The translations under genes were made by a program, and so were the position numbers. From Chitinophaga cymbidii (GTDB lineage: Bacteria > Bacteroidota > Bacteroidia > Chitinophagales > Chitinophagaceae), in the NCBI RefSeq assembly GCF_007992715.1, contig NZ_BKAU01000001.1:558001-622000 (forward strand): a stretch of DNA of 64,000 nucleotides. The letters run 5' to 3'. The notes under the pieces are model-generated. The model did not search any database. It saw nothing but the letters and a program-made list of their open reading frames with translations, and was not told the origin of the DNA. Positions within the stretch are counted from its first letter, which is position 1. The number at the start of each line of letters is the position of its first letter. This document shows, one piece after another, positions 17,495 to 26,595 of the stretch.

Positions 17495-20035
17495 CTATGG
17501 ATTGACTATCACCGTTCTGCTCCCGCGCCCGGCGCTGTCGAACACCTTCAGTTTCACGGTCCCTTTCGCTGCTACCGGTGCCGAGTACACGGGGCTTTTC
17601 GCCGTTGGTTCCTTCCCGTCTGTTGTATAACGGATCAGGAGGCCCGGAAGTTGTACGTTGGCTGAAACTTTTCCGTTTTCCACCAGTGCGCCCGGCGGCG
17701 GAATACGGTAATTGTAGCCGCCATTGAGCGCTGCCAGGCGCGGCAGTTCCCGCTTCCCGACAATGTTGGCGAACCGGCTCCAGGCGGAATCGTACATTTC
17801 CTTCGCCCTTGCCTCGTTTTCCTCTGTGGCCCAGGCCGGGTCCGTGCTCCAGGCGCGTTCCGCCATCCCTAACAGCTTTGGCAGCAAAAGGTATTCCAAT
17901 TGTTGCGGCGATTTCACAGTTTCGCCCCAAAGTGCGGCCTGTATGCCTACAATATTTTCGCGCCCGTATTCCGTTAAGCGGTCTTTACCCGTGAAGGTGC
18001 CCGGCGGCAGGGGATTTCCCTGGCCGTCTTCTTTCGAATTTTTATACAGATCGAAAGGAATGAAATAAAAGGGCTTGTCCACATCCACATATCCACCCCA
18101 ATAAAAGCCCGGCTCATGATAATCCTTTGCGTAAGCCATGTCAAAATAATAATTGCTCACGCCAGACAGCACCACCTTGTATCCCGCGTTGGCAAGGCGG
18201 TAGGTCAGGTCTTCCATGCCGCCGCCCATCACGTTATTCCACACATCGAGCTGAAAGTTGCGGTTACCGAAATCAGGATTGGCGATCATTACCGTTTTAC
18301 CGTCCCGCTTCGTTTTCCGCATGCCGGCCTCTTCCCATCCATACAGCTGCAAACCGCGGCTGTTCACGATCTTCGCTACCTTGTCGTAAAAGTAATACCA
18401 CAGGTCATCCGCATAACGGATCTTCGGGTCGCTGCGCATGAGCTTCCATGCGGCGGGCGATTGCTCCCACACGCCGGCGGGCGTTTCATCTCCGCCCATG
18501 TGAATCATATCCAGCGGAGCGCCTGCTTCCTGATGCATAGTCATCAATCCGTCCACAACCTTTTCAATGAATTTGTAGGTGGATGGAAGGGCAACGTTCA
18601 TCACGTTATCTTTCCATTCCTGTACGGAGCGGTATTCGCTTTTATCTTCCGGATCACTGAGGCGGTATTCCGCCGCTTCTTCCGGTTTACCGGCTTTCAT
18701 CAGCCGCGCGTAGCGCGCATCCATCGCTTTTATGGCTGCCCTCCCGTGCCCCGGCATTTCAATTTCGGGGATCACCTTAATATGTCGGTCACGCGCATAT
18801 TTTAATATGTCGATGTAATCCGCTTTGGTATAAAAACCGGAGCCGGTGGTGTTGTTCACATCGGGGCCGGAGCCATAAGAAGGTTGCAATGCAGTCAGCT
18901 CATCCACCGAATGCCCGCGCCGGCCGCCTACTTCCGTCAGCTCCGGCAAGCCGTCGATCTCCACCCGCCATCCTTCATCATCGCTCATATGCAGGTGCAG
19001 TACGTTGAGCTTGTAAAAGGCCATGAGGTCCAGCACCTTCAGTATCTGCTGTTTGGGCTGGAAGTTGCGGGATACGTCCAGCAGCAGGGAGCGGAATTTA
19101 AAACGCGGAATGTCCGCTACAAACACAAGCGGCAGCACGGGTTTGCCGGTAAGTGGTATGAGCTGGCGGAACGACTGAATGCCGTAAAAGATACCTTCAG
19201 CGGTTTCAGAAGTGATAACATAAAAACCGGCACTGGTATCGGATGACACCACGTAATATCCCGGCCCTCCGATCTTTGCATGTTTGTATTTTTTCAGCCG
19301 GATAGTTCCCTGCTCAGCATCGGTCAGTACTTTTACCGGCTTGCCGATCCTTTTTCCCAGTATGTCCGCCAGAAAATTGGCTTCCTTGAGAAAGGCCGGG
19401 TCGGTGCCGATAACGGTTTGCGCGTCCAGCGTCATGCTACCGGTCTTTTCTTCATAAAAACCCGGTGTAGGAAATATTTTCGGCAGCTTTTCCAGCGGAA
19501 TATCTTTTGTATTGGCATTCTTCCTGTAGATGTCCGCCGCTGTGGTCTGTGGATGGGTGTCCGCCGCCGTGCGCCGCAGCTGTTCCGGGCGGGTGGAGGC
19601 AATCACGGTGTACGGCAGCGGGTATCCTTTCTCCGGTTGCTTGTCCCACACGATGTAAGGCCCGTCGGGTGCATCGGTATAATTGGTGACCCAGGCCACA
19701 TGAACGACGTTGATCTTCAGCGAATCTCCCGGTTGCAATCCTTTGAATGCCGCATTGGGCTTAAAGGTGTAGAGGTGACCATTGACATGCTCCGCATCAA
19801 TGCCGGGCGCCACTTCACCCGGCGTTACAAAACGGATGAAGTTGTAATAGATCGTCCACCCCGAAGCGGGGAGCGTTTGTTTCGATCTGTTGATAAGCGT
19901 AAAAGTGGATAATGTCTGTGCTTTGCCCTGGTGGCCGTTTTCCACTACTTCCCATTTCAGCTGAAGGTCATCAGCGGACTGGGCGAAGGAATAACAGGAT
20001 AACAGGGTCAGCACGAATGTGAGGCTACGGCGCAT
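17495..20035 (-). CDS. GH20 beta-N-acetylhexosaminidase, secreted
   Basis: A roughly 846-residue exo-hydrolase that releases N-acetylglucosamine from chitooligosaccharide ends by substrate-assisted catalysis. The ATG at 20035 gives a signal peptide (MRRSLTFVLTLLSCYSFAQ); an upstream in-frame start runs into the chitinase gene. Order: a CHB_HEX-like N-terminal domain (about 20-150), a GH20b domain, a TIM barrel with FKFRSLLLDVSRNF, HLHMSDDEGWRVEI and the catalytic Asp-Glu pair in HMGGDETPAGVW, and a chitobiase-type C-terminal domain. It starts 4 bases after the stop of the GH18 gene, so the two form an operon for complete chitin breakdown. Confidence 0.94.
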   Translation of the reverse strand: MRRSLTFVLTLLSCYSFAQSADDLQLKWEVVENGHQGKAQTLSTFTLINRSKQTLPASGWTIYYNFIRFVTPGEVAPGIDAEHVNGHLYTFKPNAAFKGLQPGDSLKINVVHVAWVTNYTDAPDGPYIVWDKQPEKGYPLPYTVIASTRPEQLRRTAADTHPQTTAADIYRKNANTKDIPLEKLPKIFPTPGFYEEKTGSMTLDAQTVIGTDPAFLKEANFLADILGKRIGKPVKVLTDAEQGTIRLKKYKHAKIGGPGYYVVSSDTSAGFYVITSETAEGIFYGIQSFRQLIPLTGKPVLPLVFVADIPRFKFRSLLLDVSRNFQPKQQILKVLDLMAFYKLNVLHLHMSDDEGWRVEIDGLPELTEVGGRRGHSVDELTALQPSYGSGPDVNNTTGSGFYTKADYIDILKYARDRHIKVIPEIEMPGHGRAAIKAMDARYARLMKAGKPEEAAEYRLSDPEDKSEYRSVQEWKDNVMNVALPSTYKFIEKVVDGLMTMHQEAGAPLDMIHMGGDETPAGVWEQSPAAWKLMRSDPKIRYADDLWYYFYDKVAKIVNSRGLQLYGWEEAGMRKTKRDGKTVMIANPDFGNRNFQLDVWNNVMGGGMEDLTYRLANAGYKVVLSGVSNYYFDMAYAKDYHEPGFYWGGYVDVDKPFYFIPFDLYKNSKEDGQGNPLPPGTFTGKDRLTEYGRENIVGIQAALWGETVKSPQQLEYLLLPKLLGMAERAWSTDPAWATEENEARAKEMYDSAWSRFANIVGKRELPRLAALNGGYNYRIPPPGALVENGKVSANVQLPGLLIRYTTDGKEPTAKSPVYSAPVAAKGTVKLKVFDSAGRGSRTVIVNP

Positions 20036-20039
20036 ATAG

Positions 20040-21164
20040 TTATTGGTTAAAAAATTGGTGGATGGTGCCGAGCAGATAACCTTTCGGATCGCTGGCATAT
20101 TCCCAGAACATCACGCCACCCAGCCTGTGCTTCTTTACGTACCTGCATTTCAGGCGGGTGGAGCGTTCATCGTCGTACGTTACAAAAATATACTGCTGCG
20201 GATGAAAAAGATACGGTGCTTTGGCGCGCCTGTCCCAATGGCGGACATACCCTTGCGTCATCAGGCTGTCCTTCAGCCGCGTGAAGCCCCCGCCCCTGGC
20301 GCCTTTCAGCGCCTGCCGGTTAAGTCCCCGCGCCTTTGCGTCCGGCATCGTCCATGCGCGGCCATAGAACGCGATGCCCATCACGAGCTTCTCCGGCGGT
20401 ACGCCCGCGGCGAGGAATAGTTTCACGGAACGGTCGGCGGAAGATTCTTCCTCACTTTTCGTTGATCCGTATAAGTTAGTATGATGCCCCGCGATGCCGG
20501 TGGGGTTGGTTTTGTAGTCGTAGCTCATAATGTTGACATAGTCGAGGTACTGCTGCGCCTTGTCCATTTCCGTATGCTCCACAAAATATTTCCCGCCGCC
20601 GACTGCCGTGGTGAGCTGGTACTGTTTCCCGGTTTCCGCTTCCAGGCTGTCCAGCGAGGCGCGCAGGGCTTTGAACATCAGGGTGTAGTTCTGTTTGTCT
20701 TCCGGGCGGTAGATGTTGCCTTCCTCGCCGGGTACGCCGGGGTACTCCCAGTCGATATCCACTCCGTCGAGTTGATGTTTCCGCACAATATCCACAGCGG
20801 TGAACGCGAAGAGGCTGCGGCCTTCTTCGGTGAGCACGGCATCGGAGAAGTTCTCGCTCCAGGCCCATCCGCCGATGGAGATCATGATCTTCAGGGCGGG
20901 ATTGCGTTGCTTGAGGGTGTTGAGCAGGCGGAAGTTGGTGGTATCGGTCTTTTCATTGGTCAGCCAGGCCCGCCCGTTTTTGATATCCACAAATGCGTAG
21001 TTGATGTGGGTGAGCTTTTCCACCGCGATGGCCTGCGGGTCCAGCACCTGGCCGCGGAAGCCGCCGACATAGGCGATCACGACGGGAACGGGGCGTTTTT
21101 TCCCGGCGGGCATGAAAGCGGCCGCCGGTAACAGGAAAAGGAGCAGGAGCCATGTGTAGCGCAT
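20040..21164 (-). CDS. GH18 chitinase, secreted
   Basis: A 374-residue endo-acting chitinase. A signal peptide (1-about 18) is followed by a GH18 TIM barrel with the SxGG motif (MISIGGW, 94-100) and the DxxDxDxE signature in LDGVDIDWEYPG, where Glu140 is the acid/base. Further barrel motifs are VNIMSYDYKTNP and VMGIAFYGRAW, and the final FWEYASDPKG gives the conserved Trp. There is no carbohydrate-binding module. Co-transcribed with the GH20 gene, 4 bases apart: the chitinase makes oligomers and GH20 finishes them. Its start is 46 bases from a divergent lipoprotein gene. Confidence 0.94.
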   Translation of the reverse strand: MRYTWLLLLFLLPAAAFMPAGKKRPVPVVIAYVGGFRGQVLDPQAIAVEKLTHINYAFVDIKNGRAWLTNEKTDTTNFRLLNTLKQRNPALKIMISIGGWAWSENFSDAVLTEEGRSLFAFTAVDIVRKHQLDGVDIDWEYPGVPGEEGNIYRPEDKQNYTLMFKALRASLDSLEAETGKQYQLTTAVGGGKYFVEHTEMDKAQQYLDYVNIMSYDYKTNPTGIAGHHTNLYGSTKSEEESSADRSVKLFLAAGVPPEKLVMGIAFYGRAWTMPDAKARGLNRQALKGARGGGFTRLKDSLMTQGYVRHWDRRAKAPYLFHPQQYIFVTYDDERSTRLKCRYVKKHRLGGVMFWEYASDPKGYLLGTIHQFFNQ

Positions 21165-21210
21165 CCTTAAATATAAAAAAAAGTATCTTTAGTGCCTAAA
21201 CTATCAGCCT

Positions 21211-21642
21211 GTGAAACACATCTGTTCCCTCCTTGCCGCAAGCCTGCTCCTGGGCGCCTGCGGCCATCAGCAATCGCCTGCCGCGCAGGATTCCGTACAG
21301 ACCGCTAACAGCGTTCCGGCGTTGACCGGGCTTTACACCGGCGATTTCGGCGGCAGCCCGATTTATATCAATATCAATTATGCGAAAGGCAAGCGTGTGA
21401 CGGGGTATAATTCCCACAAGGGACTGCGGCGTAATATCAGCGGGGAGATCGTACCGGAAGGAGATGGATGGCTCGTAACGCTGCAGGAGCCGGGGGACCA
21501 TGAGTTTGATGGGGTGTTTACGATTCATTTCAATAAAGACCTTTCGGAGGGGAAAGGTGACTGGAAGCCGGTGCGGGCGGGTAGCGCAAAGGAACAGACC
21601 TTTACGTTGAAACGTACTAACGGGGATGCAAGTACGAAATAA
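21211..21642 (+). CDS. Hypothetical lipoprotein
   Basis: A 143-residue protein of unknown function starting at GTG (21211), with a signal peptide and lipobox (LLLGAC, Cys17). The mature part reads as a small beta-barrel or sandwich: LTGLYTGDFGGSPIYININY, then GKRVTGYNSHKGLRRNISGE, a fold pattern seen in many small Bacteroidota lipoproteins. A TATCTTTA box (21184-21191) may be its promoter. It ends at a clear terminator. Divergent from the GH18 gene, with no functional link visible. Confidence 0.75.
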   Translation: MKHICSLLAASLLLGACGHQQSPAAQDSVQTANSVPALTGLYTGDFGGSPIYININYAKGKRVTGYNSHKGLRRNISGEIVPEGDGWLVTLQEPGDHEFDGVFTIHFNKDLSEGKGDWKPVRAGSAKEQTFTLKRTNGDASTK

Positions 21643-21677
21643 CCGCCCCGGTGGAAACCGGAGCGGCGAATCATTTT
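21643..21677 (+). terminator. Intrinsic terminator after the small lipoprotein gene
   Basis: A hairpin (21643-21652 with 21657-21666, one mismatch, GGAA loop) starts directly after the stop codon and is followed by CGAATCATTTTTC. Confidence 0.8.
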
Positions 21678-21740
21678 TCTTTCTACTGCTTTTAACTATG
21701 ATAATGGAATGATGCGGTGAGGGCATGGATTCCATAAATG

Positions 21741-22580
21741 CTATTGCTCCAACTTGAAATTAACAGGCAGATTAAAATTCACCATCACATTTTCCCCATT
21801 CTGACGGCCGGGCTTCCACTTCGGCATTTTCCGGATCACCCGCATCGCTTCTTCTTCCAGCCCCGCGCCTTTCTTCGCACCGATCGTTTCTACTTCCAGG
21901 ATCGAACCGTCTTTACCCACTACAAAACGTACAAAGATGATCCCTGAAACTCCGTTATCCGCGGCCAGTGAGGGATAACGGATATTCCTGCTCAGGAATT
22001 TTGCCAATGCTTCTTCACCGCCGGGGAATTGAGGCATGATCTCCACGAAGTCAAAACGCTCTTCTTTTTTCTCGGCGGGCGGCAGTACTACCACGCCCGT
22101 GCCGCTGGTACCTTCCGGTACGCCGAAGTCCACGCCATTGGGGTCACCATCGATATTGGCTACGCCGATGGCTTTACCTTCGAGATCGGCGTTCTTCGGC
22201 ACTTCATCTTCCGGTCTTACGTTTTCGTCCCGGTCGATCGTGAAAATGGCGTTATCCACTGTGGGAGCGGCGGCGGGAGGCGGTGTATGGGCTGCCGGAG
22301 GGGGAATTACAGGAGACTGCTCCACGGGAATGTCTATATTTTCCATCGGGGGCAGGGGTACGTAGTCCTTTACGATAAATTTATCATTGTCCGAGGCCAT
22401 CAGGCGCGTACTGATGGTATATCCGCCGATCACGAGGGTGAGGATGGCGGCCATGCCCATGACGGCGTTGCGGACACGCTTGTCGTATTTACGGCGGAGG
22501 TCATATGCGCCGTAGTCCTTGTTGCGGTTGTCGAAAAGGATGTCGAGGAAGTCTGATTTGAGGAGTTTGGTTGTTTCCAT
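21741..22580 (-). CDS. tonB: TonB energy-transducing protein
   Basis: A 279-residue protein that couples the inner-membrane proton gradient to SusC-type transporters. The N-terminal cytoplasmic tail carries the Bacteroidota signature DILFDNRNKDYGAYDLRR (about 12-29). One membrane helix (about 40-58) is followed by a proline-rich periplasmic linker (about 72-110) and a C-terminal TonB domain with PQFPGGEEAL, KFLSRNIRYP and GIIFVRFVVGKDG. No ExbB/ExbD genes are nearby, so it is an orphan paralogue that probably uses ExbBD encoded elsewhere. It could energise either of the two PULs in the window; this is inference. Confidence 0.93.
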   Translation of the reverse strand: METTKLLKSDFLDILFDNRNKDYGAYDLRRKYDKRVRNAVMGMAAILTLVIGGYTISTRLMASDNDKFIVKDYVPLPPMENIDIPVEQSPVIPPPAAHTPPPAAAPTVDNAIFTIDRDENVRPEDEVPKNADLEGKAIGVANIDGDPNGVDFGVPEGTSGTGVVVLPPAEKKEERFDFVEIMPQFPGGEEALAKFLSRNIRYPSLAADNGVSGIIFVRFVVGKDGSILEVETIGAKKGAGLEEEAMRVIRKMPKWKPGRQNGENVMVNFNLPVNFKLEQ

Positions 22581-22778
22581 GGCAGAAGATTTTACAGGAA
22601 GATGCCATGGAAATAAATTTCCATACGAAAAAATTCTAACCGGTTGAACTTTTTTGGAGAATGGTTGTTTTAGAAATAGTTAACCGGATACACTTACCGA
22701 AAAATTGAAGAACCCGCCGCATGCTGGCAGCCCTATACGAAAACTTGGTCTGTCCCATAATTCCGACTGTTGGCGGTT

Positions 22779-22805
22779 CCGGTAGCCAGATTTATGGCTA
22801 TCCGG
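22779..22805. repeat. Hairpin after the pgl gene
   Basis: A 10-bp inverted repeat (22779-22788 with 22795-22805, one bulged base) encloses a GATTTA loop, 22 bases past the pgl stop. There is no U-tract on the minus strand, so it may be a weak or processing-type 3' end rather than an intrinsic terminator. Confidence 0.45.
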
Positions 22806-22826
22806 ACAAGCCAATGGGTTGTTATC

Positions 22827-23552
22827 TCACACCTGCAACGCCTCCGCGGCGGCTTCATCCACGAACCAGTGCAGTTCGCCGTTCTCCGGGCGGATCAGTT
22901 GAGAAGGGTATTTGTCCGGGTCTGTTGCCCCGTCTATCACACTTTTCAGCGTCAGCGCCTTTCCCGCGCCGGTAGCCATGAACACCACGCAGGATGCGAG
23001 GTTGGTCACGGGAGCGGTGAGGGTGATGCGGTACATGTCCTGCGCCTTGAGGAAAAAGGCTTTTACCCATGCTTTTTTCTCGTGCACGATGGGCAATCCG
23101 GGGAAAAGGGACAGCGTGTGGCCGTCATCTCCCATGCCCAGCAGTACCAGGTCGAATGTATTGGGGCGGCCGTCGAAATAGCGGTGGAGTATCTTTTCAT
23201 ATTCCGCGGCGGCGGCTTCGGGTTCGATGTCTGTGCGCATCACGTGAATGTTCTCCGCGGGCGTGCCCGTTTTGTCCAGCAGCACGTCGTAGGCCATGCG
23301 GGCGTTGTTGCGGGCATCATCGAAGGGAACGGCCCTTTCATCGCCCCAGAAGAAGTGCACCCGCTGCCAGTCGATCATATTGAGATAAGGTTCCTTTGCC
23401 AGCAGGGCGTAAAGGGATTTCGGCGTGTTGCCGCCGGAAAGCGCGAAAGTGAAGTGCTCCTGCTTTTGGAGAACGTCCTGGATATACTGACTGATAAATG
23501 CGGCGAGGTTTTCGCTCAGCTGCTGCGTGTCTTTGGCGATGTGCAGTTCCAT
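22827..23552 (-). CDS. pgl: 6-phosphogluconolactonase
   Basis: A 241-residue cytoplasmic enzyme that hydrolyses 6-phosphogluconolactone to 6-phosphogluconate, the second step of the oxidative pentose-phosphate pathway. Visible motifs of the SugarP-isomerase/DevB family: FALSGGNTPKSLYALL (about 37-52), FFWGDERAVPFDD (about 69-81) and LLGMGDDGHTLSLFPG (about 137-152). It is third in the gnd-zwf-pgl order, but a strong hairpin with a T-run lies between zwf and pgl, so its expression may be lower than or separate from the first two genes. Confidence 0.94.
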   Translation of the reverse strand: MELHIAKDTQQLSENLAAFISQYIQDVLQKQEHFTFALSGGNTPKSLYALLAKEPYLNMIDWQRVHFFWGDERAVPFDDARNNARMAYDVLLDKTGTPAENIHVMRTDIEPEAAAAEYEKILHRYFDGRPNTFDLVLLGMGDDGHTLSLFPGLPIVHEKKAWVKAFFLKAQDMYRITLTAPVTNLASCVVFMATGAGKALTLKSVIDGATDPDKYPSQLIRPENGELHWFVDEAAAEALQV

Positions 23553-23566
23553 AAGATGATAATTTG

Positions 23567-23596
23567 TTAAAAAGGCCGGAGGGGTGCTCCGGCCTT
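23567..23596 (-). terminator. Terminator-like hairpin between zwf and pgl
   Basis: A 9-bp perfect stem (23572-23580 with 23588-23596) and a 7-base loop are followed on the minus strand by TTTAAC (the stem itself ends in TT). It lies 7 bases after the zwf stop and only about 19 bases before the pgl start, with little space for another promoter. Confidence 0.75.
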
Positions 23597-23603
23597 CCTG
23601 TGT

Positions 23604-25112
23604 TTATTTCTTTTCAGGTGGCAGGTTGATCCAGGCATGCCCGTCTTTTGCAATGAGGGCGTCTGCATCTTCCGGTCCCCATGAATCCGGGTTATAGTTC
23701 GGGAAGTCTTGCGGCTGGCGGGTTTCCCATGTTTCCAGGATGGGCATGATCACTTTCCAGGCGGCTTCTACCTGGTCTGCGCGCATGAAAAGCGTGGCAT
23801 CGCCTTCCATTACGTCCAGCAGCAGGGTTTCGTATGCTTCGGGCGTGTGATCGTCGGAGCCTTCGTAGTTGAAGGTCATGTTCACGGGGTCCAGCGTCAT
23901 GGTCTGCCCGGGGCGTTTGGCCTGGAAGCGGATACGGATGTCCATTTCCGGTTGAATGCTGATGGTGAGCCTGTTGGAGCGCCAGGATTCCGCGGCTTCC
24001 GAGGGGAACGCGAAGGTAGGCGCATCCTTGAACTGGATAGTGACGTGGGTGGATTTCTGGTGCATCAGCTTGCCGGTGCGCACGTAGAAAGGTACGCCCT
24101 GCCAGCGCCAGTTATCTACATAAAACTTCACCGCGGCGTAAGTCTCCGTTTTGGATTCGGGCGCTACGTTCTTTTCATCACGATAACCGATCACCTGCTT
24201 TCCTTTCATCCAACCGGCGGAATACTGGCCGCGTACGGCGCTTTCGTGCACGTCTTCCCTGCGGATGGGACGGATGGCATTGAGCACGTCCACTTTTTTA
24301 TTCCTGATCTCGTTGGCGTCGAAGGAAACGGGCGCTTCCATCGCCACCATGCACATCAGCTGCAGGATGTGGTTCTGCACCATGTCGCGCAGCGCGCCGG
24401 AATGCTCATAATATCCTGCCCGGTCTTCCAGCCCCACGCTTTCCGCGGCGGTGATCTGGATATGATCGATATAATGGCGGTTCCATACCGGCTCAAAGAG
24501 GGCATTCGCGAAGCGGAGCGCCAGGATGTTCTGCACGGTTTCCTTGCCAAGATAGTGGTCGATGCGGAAGATCTGCTCTTCGGCGAAAAGCCCCGTGAGC
24601 AGGGCATTCAGCTCGTGCGCGCTGGCGAGGTCGTGGCCGAAGGGCTTTTCTATGACGATGCGGGTAGTGGCTTTATCCTTGCAGAGATTGAGCGTGCCCA
24701 GCTCCTGCGCGATGGACGGCACCAGCTGCGGCGCTACGGCAAGATAAAAGATCACGTTGGGATGGATGCCCCATTCCGTTTCTTTCGCCTGCACATATTC
24801 GGTGATGCGGGCGTAGGAAGCTACATCTCCCGCATCCAGCTGGAGGTAGTTCACATGCTCAAAGAATTTTTTAACGTGACCGTTCTGCTCTCCTTTTCTG
24901 CGGGAGAAATTTTGTATCCCTTCCAGCAGGTGCGTACGGTAGGCTTCCGCGGTGTATTCGGTACGGCCGATGCCGACGATGGAGAACTGTTCCGGCATCC
25001 ACTCGTCCAGGAATAGGTTGTACAGGGCCGGTGTCAGTTTCCGGTAGTTCAGGTCGCCGCTGCCGCCGAAGATGAAAAGGATGGAGGCTGGTGGGCGTTT
25101 ATGGTGTTGCAT
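23604..25112 (-). CDS. zwf: Glucose-6-phosphate 1-dehydrogenase
   Basis: A roughly 502-residue cytoplasmic enzyme that oxidises glucose-6-phosphate to 6-phosphogluconolactone with production of NADPH. The nucleotide-binding motif is FIFGGSGDLNYRKL near the N-terminus. The active-site signature FRIDHYLGKETVQN (about 185-198) holds the substrate-binding His and Lys. KPFGHDL and the C-terminal substrate domain are also present. I chose the ATG at 25112; the upstream in-frame TTG overlaps the gnd stop. It is the second gene of the operon, 17 bases after gnd. Confidence 0.95.
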   Translation of the reverse strand: MQHHKRPPASILFIFGGSGDLNYRKLTPALYNLFLDEWMPEQFSIVGIGRTEYTAEAYRTHLLEGIQNFSRRKGEQNGHVKKFFEHVNYLQLDAGDVASYARITEYVQAKETEWGIHPNVIFYLAVAPQLVPSIAQELGTLNLCKDKATTRIVIEKPFGHDLASAHELNALLTGLFAEEQIFRIDHYLGKETVQNILALRFANALFEPVWNRHYIDHIQITAAESVGLEDRAGYYEHSGALRDMVQNHILQLMCMVAMEAPVSFDANEIRNKKVDVLNAIRPIRREDVHESAVRGQYSAGWMKGKQVIGYRDEKNVAPESKTETYAAVKFYVDNWRWQGVPFYVRTGKLMHQKSTHVTIQFKDAPTFAFPSEAAESWRSNRLTISIQPEMDIRIRFQAKRPGQTMTLDPVNMTFNYEGSDDHTPEAYETLLLDVMEGDATLFMRADQVEAAWKVIMPILETWETRQPQDFPNYNPDSWGPEDADALIAKDGHAWINLPPEKK

Positions 25113-25129
25113 AAAAAAAATAAAAATGA

Positions 25130-26545
25130 TCAATGATGTTGCCAGGAAGTATGGAAACTACCGGGCATGTCTATACGCTGATAAGTATGTGCGCCAAAAT
25201 AATCCCGCTGCGCCTGCACAAGGTTGGTAGGCAGTTTTTCGCTGCGGTACGCATCGAAATACGACAGGGCGGCCATAAAACCGGCAGCGGGGAGGCCCGC
25301 CTGTGCTGCCTGTACGATCACGGCGCGCATGTTATGCTCTTTTCCTTTGATGATATCCGCTACGGTGGCGTTCAGCAGCAGGTTGGGCAAGCCGGGGGAC
25401 TGCTGCATGGCGTTGTAGAAGGTACCGAGCAGGGCGGAGCGGATGATGCAGCCGCCGCGCCAAACCTTGAGGGCTTGCGGCAGGGGGATGTCCATGTCCA
25501 GCGCGGATGAAGCGCTGTGCAGCATCGCCATGCCCTGAGCGTAACATATGATGGTGGCGAACTGCAGGGCGTCCTGCACCTGGGAGATAAACAGCTGCTG
25601 ATCTGCCGGTACGGGTATTTTCGGTTCTTTGTAGATGGCGGCTGCCTGCACGCGCTCGTCGCGGAACGCGGAGATGGTGCGCATGGACACGGCCGTGTCG
25701 ATCACGGTGGCGGGTACGCCGAGGTCCATCGCGTCCTGGGAAGTCCATTTGCCGGTGCCCTTGGAGCCTGCTTTATCGGAGATCACGTCTATCAGGCGGA
25801 GGCCGGACTTGTCATCCGGCTGCAGGAAGATATCCGCGGTGATCTCCAGGAGGAAGGACTGCATGTCCCCTTCATTCCATTTCTTGTATACTTCATGCAG
25901 CTGGTCATTATCCAGCCCCGCGGCTTTGAGCAGGCGGTAGCTTTCGCTGATGAGCTGCATGATGGCGTATTCGATGCCGTTGTGCACCATCTTCACATAG
26001 TGCCCGGCGGCGCCTTTGCCGAGGTAGGCCACGCAGGGTTCGCCGTCCACTTTTGCGGAAATGGCTTCCAGCATGGGCTTTACGTGCGCATATGCTTCCT
26101 GGTCGCCGCCCGGCATGATGCTCGGGCCGGTGCGGGCGCCCTGTTCACCGCCGGATACGCCTACGCCCATGAAGTGGAAACCCGCTTCTTTGGTGGCGGT
26201 CACGCGGCGGAGGGTGTCTGTGTAATGGGAATTTCCCCCGTCAATTACGATGTCTCCCGGTTCCAGCAGCGGCTTCAGTGATTCGAGCACATCATCCACC
26301 GGCTTACCGGCGGGTACCAGCATCATGACCCTGCGGGGGCGCTGGAGCTGGCTGATCATTTCTTCCAGCGCAACCACCCCTTTCACGCGGGTGCCTGCGG
26401 AGGCGGAGGTTTCGAGGGCTTTCGCCTTTTCGGTATCCTTATCGAAGCCGATCACGGCAAATCCATGATCCGCCATGTTGAGCAGGAGGTTGCGCCCCAT
26501 CACGCCCAGACCGATCATTCCAAAATCGTACAAGCTGTTTGACAT
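25130..26545 (-). CDS. gnd: 6-phosphogluconate dehydrogenase, decarboxylating
   Basis: A 471-residue cytoplasmic enzyme converting 6-phosphogluconate to ribulose-5-phosphate, CO2 and NADPH. The N-terminal Rossmann motif is IGLGVMGRNLLLNM (about 11-24). The family signatures are VIDGGNSHYTDT, VGVSGGEQGARTGPSIMPGG, KMVHNGIEYAIMQLI (catalytic Lys) and KGTGKWTSQDAMDLGVP. The length matches the dimeric family form. It is the first gene of gnd-zwf-pgl, with a good -7 box (TAATTTTGC) 27 bases upstream of the start. Confidence 0.95.
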   Translation of the reverse strand: MSNSLYDFGMIGLGVMGRNLLLNMADHGFAVIGFDKDTEKAKALETSASAGTRVKGVVALEEMISQLQRPRRVMMLVPAGKPVDDVLESLKPLLEPGDIVIDGGNSHYTDTLRRVTATKEAGFHFMGVGVSGGEQGARTGPSIMPGGDQEAYAHVKPMLEAISAKVDGEPCVAYLGKGAAGHYVKMVHNGIEYAIMQLISESYRLLKAAGLDNDQLHEVYKKWNEGDMQSFLLEITADIFLQPDDKSGLRLIDVISDKAGSKGTGKWTSQDAMDLGVPATVIDTAVSMRTISAFRDERVQAAAIYKEPKIPVPADQQLFISQVQDALQFATIICYAQGMAMLHSASSALDMDIPLPQALKVWRGGCIIRSALLGTFYNAMQQSPGLPNLLLNATVADIIKGKEHNMRAVIVQAAQAGLPAAGFMAALSYFDAYRSEKLPTNLVQAQRDYFGAHTYQRIDMPGSFHTSWQHH

Positions 26546-26572
26546 ATTGAGATTTATCTGTAGTAATAAGGG

Positions 26573-26581
26573 GCAAAATTA
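26573..26581 (-). promoter_or_regulatory. -7 box of the gnd-zwf-pgl operon
   Basis: TAATTTTGC on the minus strand is a full match to TAnnTTTGC, placed 27 bases before the gnd ATG. No matching TTG at -33 was found. Confidence 0.5.
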
Positions 26582-26595
26582 GCCAATTACCGCCA

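Noticed and set aside
22598..22625. Inverted repeat ATGGAAA/TTTCCAT upstream of tonB
   Set aside because: Short and AT-rich; no U-tract and no clear link to a promoter, so not listed as a regulatory site.
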